A stretch of DNA of 62,879 nucleotides from ARK-15 sp038880255. Lineage in GTDB: Archaea > Thermoplasmatota > Thermoplasmata > Thermoplasmatales > ARK-15. The DNA lies in the NCBI GenBank assembly GCA_038880255.1, contig JAVZSA010000004.1, forward strand, positions 1-62,879. The letters run 5' to 3'. Below, piece by piece: positions 55,471 to 62,879 of the stretch. The translations under genes were made by a program, and so were the position numbers. The notes under the pieces were generated by a model. It was given only the letters and a program-made list of their open reading frames with translations. It had not been told where the DNA came from and made no database searches. Every line of letters starts with the position of its first letter. Position 1 is the first letter of the stretch.

Positions 55471-55540
55471 TCATATCACCATTATAATGATTATTAACAA
55501 CATTATTGTAAATATTAATATATTTATTAACGTAATATTT

Positions 55541-56194
55541 TTAATAAGCCACATTTTCCACATTTTCCCTCTTCTCCAAATTCTTTTTTATCTTTTTTAA
55601 AGTAACAAATGTGTCTCTTTCCATTTCATCAAATTTCATCTTTAAATAATTTGCTTGTCTTTCGAGCTCAGGAATCAAAACATTTTCTATTGCATTTGAT
55701 CTTCTATTTGTTTTTTCAATTTCAGCTAATAATCTTTTCATAGAATTTTCAACCTCAGCTATCTCAAGAATTGTTTCATGGAACTTTTCAAAATCTTTGA
55801 TTGTTTGATCAATTTTTGCAGAGAAAATAATTAACCTATATTTTGGATCTAATAAACCTTCTATTGACTTCTTCCCAAGTTCAGGAATTTTTATACCCAT
55901 TACATTCCTTGTTTTTATTGATATCCCTCGCATTTTCCTTACTAAAAATGCAGCATTTTCAATACCTGTTCTTCCATGGTATATTTCTGCTATTTTATAG
56001 GTTTCATATGCCTTCTTTGCAATTTCATCAAGATTCAATCTTAGATTTTTAGATTTTTGTAAAAGCTTGAAAAATTCCATTACTAAAGCTGCACGCTTAA
56101 ATTTTAATAATTCTAGTCCTCTCTTTGCTAGATTTATCCTTTTTTTTAAACGAAGTAATTCCATTCTTGTAGGTTTTACATTACTGAGTGGCAT
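55541..56194 (-). CDS. atpD: A-type ATP synthase subunit D (central stalk)
   Basis: About 217 residues, starting MPLSNVKPTRMELLRLKKR, the D-subunit signature, with long N- and C-terminal helices that form the rotor shaft. ATG 56218 is in frame, but ATG 56194 gives the family N-terminus and a 14 bp overlap with atpB. Confidence 0.94.
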   Translation of the reverse strand: MPLSNVKPTRMELLRLKKRINLAKRGLELLKFKRAALVMEFFKLLQKSKNLRLNLDEIAKKAYETYKIAEIYHGRTGIENAAFLVRKMRGISIKTRNVMGIKIPELGKKSIEGLLDPKYRLIIFSAKIDQTIKDFEKFHETILEIAEVENSMKRLLAEIEKTNRRSNAIENVLIPELERQANYLKMKFDEMERDTFVTLKKIKKNLEKRENVENVAY

Positions 56195-57572
56195 TTCCCT
56201 TTCTATACCTCCTTCCATATTTTTCTATATGCTCTTTTTTAACTCTTTTCAATTCAGTTTCAGGAATTTCAGCTAATAACTCCCAACCTAAATTAAGCGT
56301 TGTTTCTATAGACCTATCTTCATCTTTTCCCTGTCCTATAAAATTTTTTTCAAATATATCTGCAAAGTGCAAAAATTTCCTATCTTCTACAGTCAATGCA
56401 CCTTCTCCAACTATTGCACTCAAACTTCTTAAATCCCTACCCCTTGCATAGGAGGAGTAAAGTTGATCTGCGACACCCCTATGATCTTCTCTAGTTTTTC
56501 CTTTTCCAATACCTTGATTCATTAATCTTGATAAGCTAAGAAGAACATCCATTGGTGGATAAATTCCCTTATGGAAAAGTTCTCTTGAAAGAACTAATTG
56601 TCCTTCAGTTATGTAACCTGTTAGATCAGGAATAGGATGTGTTATATCGTCACCGGGCATTGTTAATATTGGAAATTGAGTTACGGATCCTTTCTTCCCT
56701 TTTATTCTTCCAGCCCTTTCATAAATTGTTGCTAAATCAGTATACATATAACCAGGATAACCCCTTCTTCCAGGTACTTCCTCTCTTGCTGCTGATATTT
56801 CTCTTAGAGCTTCACAATAATTTGTCATATCTGTAAGGATTACCAATACATGTAGATCTCTTTCAAAAGCTAAGTATTCTGCTGCTGTCAAAGCCATTCT
56901 AGGCGTAATTATCCTTTCCATGCTAGGGTCTGAAGCAAGGTTTAAAAACATTACAGCCCTTTCAAAGGCTCCAGTACTTTTAAAATTATCTATGAAAAAA
57001 TTAGCTTCTTCACTTGTTATACCCATGGCAGAAAATACTACTGCAAAATTTTCACCTTCACCAAGAACCTTAGATTGTCTAGCAATTTGTGCTGCTATTT
57101 CGTTATGAGGAAGACCTGAACCAGAAAAGATAGGTAATTTTTGGCCCCTAACTAAAGTATTCATTCCATCTATTGATGATATTCCAGTTTGTATAAATTC
57201 CGAGGGCTCATCTCTAGCATATGGATTTATAGCATACCCAACTATTTCCATTTTTTCCTTTGATAATAATGGACCTCCTCCATCCCTTGGATTTCCCAAA
57301 CCATCAAAAACTCTGCCCAACATTTCATCACTAACAGGTAATCTAACAATATCTCCCAAAAATTTAACACTTGTATTTGGCACATCTAATCCTGTAGTAG
57401 GACCAAAAACTTGAACTATTGCCAAACCTTTCCTCGTGTCCAAAACCTGACCACTCTTTTTTTCACCATTAGGAAGCGTAATTTCTACAATTTCATTATA
57501 ACCCGCGTTTTCAACATTTTCTACAAACAAAAGAGGCCCAGCTATTTGAGAAATTGTCCTATATTCAAGCAT
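56181..57572 (-). CDS. atpB: A-type ATP synthase subunit B
   Basis: A 463-residue non-catalytic nucleotide-binding subunit. It has the beta-barrel start, IFSGSGLPHNEIAAQIARQ in place of a P-loop, and SLSRLMNQGIGKGKTREDH. It alternates with A in the hexameric head. It overlaps atpA by 8 bp. Confidence 0.96.
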   Translation of the reverse strand: MLEYRTISQIAGPLLFVENVENAGYNEIVEITLPNGEKKSGQVLDTRKGLAIVQVFGPTTGLDVPNTSVKFLGDIVRLPVSDEMLGRVFDGLGNPRDGGGPLLSKEKMEIVGYAINPYARDEPSEFIQTGISSIDGMNTLVRGQKLPIFSGSGLPHNEIAAQIARQSKVLGEGENFAVVFSAMGITSEEANFFIDNFKSTGAFERAVMFLNLASDPSMERIITPRMALTAAEYLAFERDLHVLVILTDMTNYCEALREISAAREEVPGRRGYPGYMYTDLATIYERAGRIKGKKGSVTQFPILTMPGDDITHPIPDLTGYITEGQLVLSRELFHKGIYPPMDVLLSLSRLMNQGIGKGKTREDHRGVADQLYSSYARGRDLRSLSAIVGEGALTVEDRKFLHFADIFEKNFIGQGKDEDRSIETTLNLGWELLAEIPETELKRVKKEHIEKYGRRYRKGNATQ

Positions 57573-59319
57573 ACTGTTTCACACCCCTTAACGATTGAAA
57601 TTCCTTTTTAATTGATTCAACTATTGTATTCATTTTTTCAAGCTCCGACTCCTTTATTTCTTTCATTCTCGTTATATCATCCCTAACAGACATTGAAAAT
57701 ATTTGTTTTAATGTAATACCATCGGATATTGCTTTCATAGCCTCATCGTGATAAAATAAAATTATTTTTAACATCATATTTTGTTTTTTAAGTGAACAAT
57801 AGGTATCAATTTCATCAAATGCGCTCTGTTGAAGATAATCCTCCCTAATCATTTTTGCAGTATCTAGAATTATTCTTTCCCTGTCTGGTAAAGCATCAGG
57901 ACCTACTAGTTGAACTATTTCTTGAAGTTCTTCCTCTTGCTGAAGAAGAGACATTGCCCTATCCCTATATATATTCCAATCCTGGCTAACATTTTTTGTA
58001 AACCATTCTCCAACTGTAGAATGGTATTGAGAATAACTAGTTAACCAATTAACTGAAGGGAAATGTCTTCTATTGGCCAATGATGCATCCAGAGCCCAAA
58101 ATACTTTTGTCAATCTCAAAGTCCCCTGTGAAACAGGCTCGCTTGTATCACCACCTGGCGGTGATACTGCTCCAACTACAGTTACTGATCCTTGTGTACC
58201 ATTAATGTTTATTACTCTACCAGCTCTTTCATAGAATTCTGCCAATCTTCTGCTTAAATATGCAGGATAACCCTCTTCTCCTGGCATTTCCTCTAATCTT
58301 CCAGAGATTTCTCTCATTGCCTCTGCCCATCTACTTGTACTATCAGCCATTAAGGATACATCATATCCCATATCCCTATAAAATTCAGCTATTGTTATTG
58401 CAGTATATACACTAGCTTCCCTTGCAGCTACAGGCATATTACTTGTATTTGCAATCAATACTGTTCTGTCCATTAAAGGACCTCCAGTCCTAGGATCTAT
58501 AAGTTCTGGGAATGTAACTAGCACTTCTGTCATTTCATTTCCTCTTTCACCACATCCTACATATACAACAATATCGGTATCAGACCATTTTGCGAGCTGG
58601 TGCTGAATTACAGTTTTACCACTCCCAAAAGGTCCTATTACACAAGCGGTCCCACCCTTTGCAACAGTAAAAAATGTATCTATTACTCTTTGACCAGTGA
58701 TCAATGGTACATGAGGAGGTAGCTTTTCTTTAAAAGGTCTAGGAAATCTTACAGTAGACTTTTGAGTAAGTGTAAAACTTAATGTTTTTCCATTTGATTC
58801 GATGGAATATACATTATCTCTTATTGTAAATTTTCCTTCTTCAATTTCAGAAATTTTACCTTGAATACCATATGGTACCATTATTTTTGTTTTAATTGTT
58901 TTTGATTCCTGGACATATCCTACAAAACTTCCTGAATTAACAATATCCCCCTTTTTAACGGTGGGTATGAATTCCCACTGTTTTTTATCATCTATAGGGA
59001 ATGCTGTTATTCCTCTTTTTATAAAATCTCCACTTTTTTCTTTAAGAATTGGGAGTGGCCTTTGGATTCCATCATAGATATTACCGAGCAAGCCAGGGCC
59101 AAGTTCAACTGAAAGTGGATTTCCAGTATTTCTCACTATTTCACCTGGTTTTAATCCACTTGTATCTTCATATACTTGTATAGTAGACGTATTTCCTGAG
59201 ATTTTAATTATTTCACCAACTAATCCTTCTTCACCCACCAAAACAACATCGTACATTTTAGCGTTTTCAACATCTTTTGACAGAACTACAGGACCTGAAA
59301 CTCTGTAAATTACTCCCAT
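57565..59319 (-). CDS. atpA: A-type ATP synthase catalytic subunit A
   Basis: A 584-residue catalytic subunit. The P-loop GPFGSGKT is at about 229-236, and CGERGNEMTEVL, DSTSRWAEAMREISGRLEEMPGEEG-type segments follow. The P-loop region is uninterrupted, whereas Thermoplasma species carry a VMA intein in this subunit. It is in the middle of the operon, 6 nt after atpF. Confidence 0.97.
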   Translation of the reverse strand: MGVIYRVSGPVVLSKDVENAKMYDVVLVGEEGLVGEIIKISGNTSTIQVYEDTSGLKPGEIVRNTGNPLSVELGPGLLGNIYDGIQRPLPILKEKSGDFIKRGITAFPIDDKKQWEFIPTVKKGDIVNSGSFVGYVQESKTIKTKIMVPYGIQGKISEIEEGKFTIRDNVYSIESNGKTLSFTLTQKSTVRFPRPFKEKLPPHVPLITGQRVIDTFFTVAKGGTACVIGPFGSGKTVIQHQLAKWSDTDIVVYVGCGERGNEMTEVLVTFPELIDPRTGGPLMDRTVLIANTSNMPVAAREASVYTAITIAEFYRDMGYDVSLMADSTSRWAEAMREISGRLEEMPGEEGYPAYLSRRLAEFYERAGRVININGTQGSVTVVGAVSPPGGDTSEPVSQGTLRLTKVFWALDASLANRRHFPSVNWLTSYSQYHSTVGEWFTKNVSQDWNIYRDRAMSLLQQEEELQEIVQLVGPDALPDRERIILDTAKMIREDYLQQSAFDEIDTYCSLKKQNMMLKIILFYHDEAMKAISDGITLKQIFSMSVRDDITRMKEIKESELEKMNTIVESIKKEFQSLRGVKQYA

Positions 59320-59325
59320 TATATT

Positions 59326-59652
59326 TTACACCTCCATATCTATCCCTAATACACGTTTAATATATTCTCTTAATACCTCTTCCTCAGATTTTTTTACACT
59401 AACTGACGATGGCACAAAAACTACTAAAGGTTTTATTGTTGATTCTACTTTTTCAATTTCTTGCGTATTCATTAAATCCCTAATAGTATCTGACACTATA
59501 ATTATTCCTACATCATCCCTTTTTAGCAAGGACATTAATCTATTTTTACCCTCTTCACCTATTTCTTCATAACATTCTGTACAACCAATCAATCTATAAC
59601 CTAAAACAAGGGATCTCTCACCTAAAACCACAATTTTAGAGATATTTTCCAT
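59326..59652 (-). CDS. atpF: A-type ATP synthase subunit F
   Basis: A 108-residue alpha/beta protein: VVLGERSLVLGYRLIGC near the N-terminus and VGIIIVSDTIRDLM after it are typical of F, a central-stalk regulator. It abuts atpC with no gap and is followed by atpA. Confidence 0.92.
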   Translation of the reverse strand: MENISKIVVLGERSLVLGYRLIGCTECYEEIGEEGKNRLMSLLKRDDVGIIIVSDTIRDLMNTQEIEKVESTIKPLVVFVPSSVSVKKSEEEVLREYIKRVLGIDMEV

Positions 59653-60726
59653 TTATACCACCTTTATTAACATTGATCTAATTCTTTCTTGAGAGAGACC
59701 AAAATATTTTCCATATGAAATTTTTCTAATGTTTTCTCTTTCAGTTTCGAACATTAAAAGCATTCCAATTATAGAAGATAATCCTGGAGAAGCAATTCTA
59801 AATGATGATATATTCCTTTCAAAAATATATCTTTCAAGCTCTATTTCAAAATCCTTTATATCATGATTTAAATGGTAATTATTAAGAGCTTTTGAAAGAT
59901 CATAAACATCTTTTATTTTTTCTACAAGTTCATCTATATTTGAAGATTGAAGCATTTCATCCATTTTGTTTTTTTGAATATTCCCTCCTTCTATTATATA
60001 ATTTCTCAAATCTAACGTGGGAATTCCAAGTTCAAATCCCCTAATTAAAGTCATTATATTCTTTACATCAATTTGACTCGAAATCAAATGTATAACAGGC
60101 ATCTCATTTCCAATGTATATTTTTACTTTTTCTTTTAAATTCTTAAAATAAAAAAGATCCAATAAAAGTAACATTTCTCCAATATCTCCATTTTTTCTAT
60201 AAGAATCAAGCCCTTCCATTAAAATTTTACCATATGGAAATTTTAATAAATATTTTACAATCGATTCTATATCGTTTTCTTCAATCATCAACCTATAATC
60301 TTCAGGTTTAAGTATTCCAGCAAACAGACCAGCTGGCAAATCCCTTTCACTTATTAAAAATATTTCAGTTTCTTTGATAGGTCTACCTAATGCCTTGGAG
60401 GATATTATTATTTTGATATTATTTATATCCCATTTTGATATATATGCTCTGAGAGAATCTATACCAATTCTTGGGGTTATACTTAATGCTATTTTTGATA
60501 GATTTATTATGGAAGAATTTGTAGATACTTCAATTAAATCTGTACCTGAATATTTTGTTGAAAAAAATGAAATTAAGTCTTTGTATCGTGTTTCAAGAAG
60601 TATATTTATAATCTGTTGGACATTTTGAGCATTCAACATATTTTCATAAATTTCTGAATTTAAAAGATTGTTTTCAAGGGCTTTACACCTAGCATAGGCA
60701 TAAGCATATGAAATTAAACCTTGCAA
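59653..60726 (-). CDS. atpC: A-type ATP synthase subunit C (d)
   Basis: A 357-residue helical protein beginning YAYAYARCKALENNLL, as in archaeal C subunits, the funnel that links the stalk to the K ring. The N-terminal Y-x-Y-x-x-AR motif and length fit the family. It lies between atpE (1 nt gap) and atpF (no gap). Confidence 0.92.
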   Translation of the reverse strand: MQGLISYAYAYARCKALENNLLNSEIYENMLNAQNVQQIINILLETRYKDLISFFSTKYSGTDLIEVSTNSSIINLSKIALSITPRIGIDSLRAYISKWDINNIKIIISSKALGRPIKETEIFLISERDLPAGLFAGILKPEDYRLMIEENDIESIVKYLLKFPYGKILMEGLDSYRKNGDIGEMLLLLDLFYFKNLKEKVKIYIGNEMPVIHLISSQIDVKNIMTLIRGFELGIPTLDLRNYIIEGGNIQKNKMDEMLQSSNIDELVEKIKDVYDLSKALNNYHLNHDIKDFEIELERYIFERNISSFRIASPGLSSIIGMLLMFETERENIRKISYGKYFGLSQERIRSMLIKVV

Positions 60727-60727
60727 T

Positions 60728-61297
60728 TTAAATTTCCCCCTTCATCCTTTCATATATTTCTTGTTTTATTTCAAGGTACTTCTCTTCAATTAATGTAGAA
60801 ATAGAATAATCTGCCCTTTTCTTGCCATCAATTGATTCTAGAATAACACCTCCCAATGAATCCAGATGATTTGAAAATTCAACATTTTTTTCATTTTTTA
60901 CTAGATCCTTATCCAAAAATGATATTATTATTTTTACGTCCCCACCAATTTCCTTTTTTCCCTTTTCAATAGAGTTAACAATGTAATTTTTGTAATTTTC
61001 ACTGTTTCTAAATTTTTTAATTATATTTTTTAAGCTTTCAACATACATATCTAAAATGTTATTTAGTTCTCTGATGTATTTCATTCTCATTTCCATGTTG
61101 ATTGTGGAAATTCTTCTTTTCTTTTCATTTTCTAAGTATTTTCTAAAAGATTCTTTACCCTCTTCAATAATCTTTTTTGATTTTTCCTGAGATTCATTGA
61201 TTATTTTTGATACTTTTTCTTCAGTCTCCTTTCTAATTTCCTCCACCTGTAATTTTCCCTTCTCTTCTATTTCCTTTAATATGTCTTCTATTGGCAT
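60728..61297 (-). CDS. atpE: A-type ATP synthase subunit E (peripheral stalk)
   Basis: A 189-residue protein with a long N-terminal helix rich in Glu and Lys (about 1-95) and a small C-terminal domain with LGGVILESIDGKKRADYSIST that binds the head. It partners H in the stators. It is 4 nt downstream of atpK. Confidence 0.93.
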   Translation of the reverse strand: MPIEDILKEIEEKGKLQVEEIRKETEEKVSKIINESQEKSKKIIEEGKESFRKYLENEKKRRISTINMEMRMKYIRELNNILDMYVESLKNIIKKFRNSENYKNYIVNSIEKGKKEIGGDVKIIISFLDKDLVKNEKNVEFSNHLDSLGGVILESIDGKKRADYSISTLIEEKYLEIKQEIYERMKGEI

Positions 61298-61301
61298 TGT
61301 T

Positions 61302-61529
61302 TCAACCTAAAATGTGCATAAGTATAATTAATCCAAAAACGAATCCGAATATGAATAGGGTTTCTGGAATCACTAGAAAGAATAGTACCTGCCCCATTTT
61401 TTCTGGTTTTTCAGCCACCACACCCATACCTGCAGCACCTATCCCTTGTTGCGCTAAGCCTGTTCCTATTAAACCACCCGCCATTGATATGGCGGCAGCT
61501 AAAGCATATATGGCAGTAGTTATATCCAT
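61302..61529 (-). CDS. atpK: A-type ATP synthase subunit K (c-ring proteolipid)
   Basis: A 75-residue two-helix proteolipid, the minimal c-subunit form. The ion-binding glutamate is Glu56 in VIPETLFIFGF; Gln27/Gln28 in TM1 and Thr57 could take part in Na+ coordination, but the coupling ion cannot be decided. It is the first gene of the operon, with a strong GGAGGTTAG ribosome binding site 6-8 nt upstream. Confidence 0.95.
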   Translation of the reverse strand: MDITTAIYALAAAISMAGGLIGTGLAQQGIGAAGMGVVAEKPEKMGQVLFFLVIPETLFIFGFVFGLIILMHILG

Positions 61530-61535
61530 AAACTA

Positions 61536-61571
61536 ACCTCCTGTGCTTGAAATTGCTTTAATTAATATAAA
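61536..61571 (-). promoter_or_regulatory. Promoter and ribosome binding site of the A-ATPase operon
   Basis: On the minus strand TTTATATTAA (61571-61562) is a TATA-like box, and GGAGGT (61541-61536) is a strong ribosome binding site before ATG 61529. The high match fits an abundant c-ring subunit. Confidence 0.5.
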
Positions 61572-61635
61572 TGTTATTATGTCCTTTTTATTGAGTTATA
61601 GAAATTTTTAAAAGGATAATGTTTTAACGTTATTT

Positions 61636-62256
61636 GTGTTAAATAAATACGTCAATTTGGAATTAAATGGAAAAAAATATATTATTTATGGCACTGTTAG
61701 AGGACTTTTAGATGAAGAAAATGATATGGAAAAATTATATAAAGAATTTGCACCTGATTTAATACTTGTTGGTATCCCAGATAGTGAGTTGAATGGCCTT
61801 TTTGAATACTTAAAAGAACCATTTATGGTTGATCTATCCGACTATGAAATCATCTATGGTATAAAACTTCAAAAATTTGGTAAAGTAAAATTACCTGTTC
61901 CTTCATATCTTAAGGCTGCTGAAATATCCAGGAGAGAAAATATTAAGATAATACCAATAGATATTCCTGAAAATGATTTTTCACAGCTCTACACTAAAAA
62001 AATAAGTACATTTATGCTAATCAGGCATTCCTTGAGGAAAAAAAGACTTTATAAAAAAAGATTTAAAGCTTCAACACCAGAGGAATTTTCAATTTTATGG
62101 GATAAAGAAATAACAAAAATTTCTGGTTTTAAAGAATTAGAAAATGAAAGAGAGAAATATATGGCTAAAAAAATTAAAGAGAATATTATTGGAAAAAAAA
62201 TTCTAGTGGTTGTGGATTATGAAAGAATGGAAGGAATAATTTCTTATTTAATATAA
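61636..62256 (+). CDS. TraB-like fold protein, function unknown
   Basis: A 206-residue protein starting at GTG 61636, with a TATA-like ATTTTTAAAA centred about 25 nt upstream, so probably leaderless. KKYIIYGTVRGLL then FAPDLILVGIPDSEL, and later ISRRENIKIIPIDIPEN, resemble the core strands of TraB/PrgY proteins, but the usual GT-x-H and E residues are not intact. I treat the family call as tentative. It is divergent from the ATPase operon. Confidence 0.55.
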   Translation: MLNKYVNLELNGKKYIIYGTVRGLLDEENDMEKLYKEFAPDLILVGIPDSELNGLFEYLKEPFMVDLSDYEIIYGIKLQKFGKVKLPVPSYLKAAEISRRENIKIIPIDIPENDFSQLYTKKISTFMLIRHSLRKKRLYKKRFKASTPEEFSILWDKEITKISGFKELENEREKYMAKKIKENIIGKKILVVVDYERMEGIISYLI

Positions 62257-62288
62257 TCTTCTTATATATCATTCAAATTTATGTATCA

Positions 62289-62879
62289 ATGATAAAATTA
62301 TTTAAAAATATTATAGGAATAATAATTTCAATTGTAACTGGTATCATAATTTTTTATGTTTTATTATTCTTAATATCGAAGAATATCCTACCAGACTACC
62401 TCAAAGAGATAATCATTCTTGTAATTTTACTAGCTGTTACTTATCTTGTTAGCAGATTTCTGGGCTCAATAATTTTTTATACGATGGTAAGATATGGTGA
62501 GCCAAATGCAAAACATATAAAATCTGCATTTGAAATAATCTTTTTCCTCTTAGTTTTCTTTATAATATTTCTTAGTTTTGGTAATAATATAACTGCCGGA
62601 CTTGTTAGTGCAGGATTAATTGGTATAATTCTTGGTGTTGCGGCTCAGTCAACTTTATCCAATTTTTTTGCTGGTCTTTATATATTGATTTCAAGACCCT
62701 TTGAGGTGGGACAAAGGATAAATATAGTAATCTCTCAATATCCTGGATATGGTCCAACATATCCTCATGATTTTTTACCGCCAAAATATGTGGGAGTGGT
62801 GGATGAAATAGGATTTCTTTATACAAGAATAATAAACGATGAAAACCATATTTTGACAGTCCCAAATAGCATATTTCTC
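62289..62879 (+). CDS. MscS-family mechanosensitive ion channel (partial, cut by right edge)
   Basis: The frame is open from ATG 62289 to the end of the window, 197 codons. Four hydrophobic helices are followed by ITAGLVSAGLIGIILGVAAQ and STLSNFFAGLYILISRPFEV, the pore-lining TM3 and the start of the beta domain of MscS channels. A TATA-like CTTATATATC lies about 24 nt upstream of the start. An antisense ORF at 62605-62865 is a shadow. Confidence 0.9.
   Translation, partial: MIKLFKNIIGIIISIVTGIIIFYVLLFLISKNILPDYLKEIIILVILLAVTYLVSRFLGSIIFYTMVRYGEPNAKHIKSAFEIIFFLLVFFIIFLSFGNNITAGLVSAGLIGIILGVAAQSTLSNFFAGLYILISRPFEVGQRINIVISQYPGYGPTYPHDFLPPKYVGVVDEIGFLYTRIINDENHILTVPNSIFL

Noticed and set aside
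62605..62865. 86-codon antisense ORF at the right edge
   Set aside because: It overlaps the conserved pore region of the MscS gene on the other strand.
1..62879. CRISPR array, prophage or integrated plasmid
   Set aside because: No regularly spaced repeats, integrase, capsid or replication gene was found; the HerA/TraG-like ATPase is isolated.

Overview
The window is about 63 kb of strongly AT-rich, very gene-dense archaeal chromosome. Archaeal markers are the A-type ATPase operon, geranylgeranylglyceryl-phosphate and digeranylgeranylglyceryl-phosphate synthases (ether lipids), the archaeosine enzyme RaSEA, RNA polymerase subunit L, the long archaeal form of ribosomal protein S15, Nob1, archease, ApgM and a Hef-type helicase. 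A tricorn-factor-like M1 peptidase and a Hef helicase without its nuclease domain make me favour Thermoplasmata or a relative, but nothing here proves the lineage.

Layout. 1-3.6 kb: end of an unknown gene, RaSEA, M1 aminopeptidase with HEAT repeats. 3.6-9.8 kb: lactate/glycolate utilisation (FAD dehydrogenase, split Fe-S subunits, LctP permease, LutB, LutC). 9.9-13.9 kb: rps15, DHH/RecJ-like nuclease, phosphopantothenate synthetase, a coiled-coil zinc-ribbon protein and an HTH regulator. 13.9-18.8 kb: histidine ammonia-lyase, stand-alone asparagine-synthase-like enzyme, GlyRS, CBS protein. 18.9-24.2 kb: RpoL, ScpA, SMC, DUF59 protein. 24.2-30.1 kb: a mobile-element relic, archease, tRNA-Arg(CCT), HyuA/HyuB and an MFS transporter. 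30.1-38.2 kb: zinc protein, hyper-AT ORF, Hef helicase, HerA/TraG-like ATPase, lipid synthases, PyrK/PyrD. 38.4-46.5 kb: UbiX, Nob1, tRNA-Cys(GCA), TruA, PPC protein, DUF92 protein, ApgM, rhomboid, Lhr helicase. 46.5-53.2 kb: cation/proton antiporter, Nramp-like transporter with a DtxR/MntR regulator, two orphan membrane proteins, CYTH protein, ferritin-VIT fusion, second mobile-element relic. 53.2-61.5 kb: A-ATPase operon K-E-C-F-A-B-D-H-I. 61.6 kb to end: TraB-like protein and a truncated MscS channel.

Most genes lie in tight operons with 1-30 bp overlaps. Many first genes have a TATA box centred about 26 nt before the start codon, as in leaderless transcription; several internal or highly expressed genes have GGTGA-type ribosome binding sites. 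No CRISPR array, rRNA, prophage or intact transposase was seen.

The most interesting structure is a pair of related 360-400 bp elements at 24212-24614 and 52832-53194. Both begin with a hairpin, then carry a relic of an IS200/IS605 TnpA N-terminus joined in frame to a relic of the TnpB C-terminus, and end at a conserved right end. The shared internal junction suggests a non-autonomous, internally deleted family that moved in trans. Both copies sit directly after a stop codon (TTTAG/TTTAA) between convergent genes, whereas seven of the other eight convergent junctions overlap.
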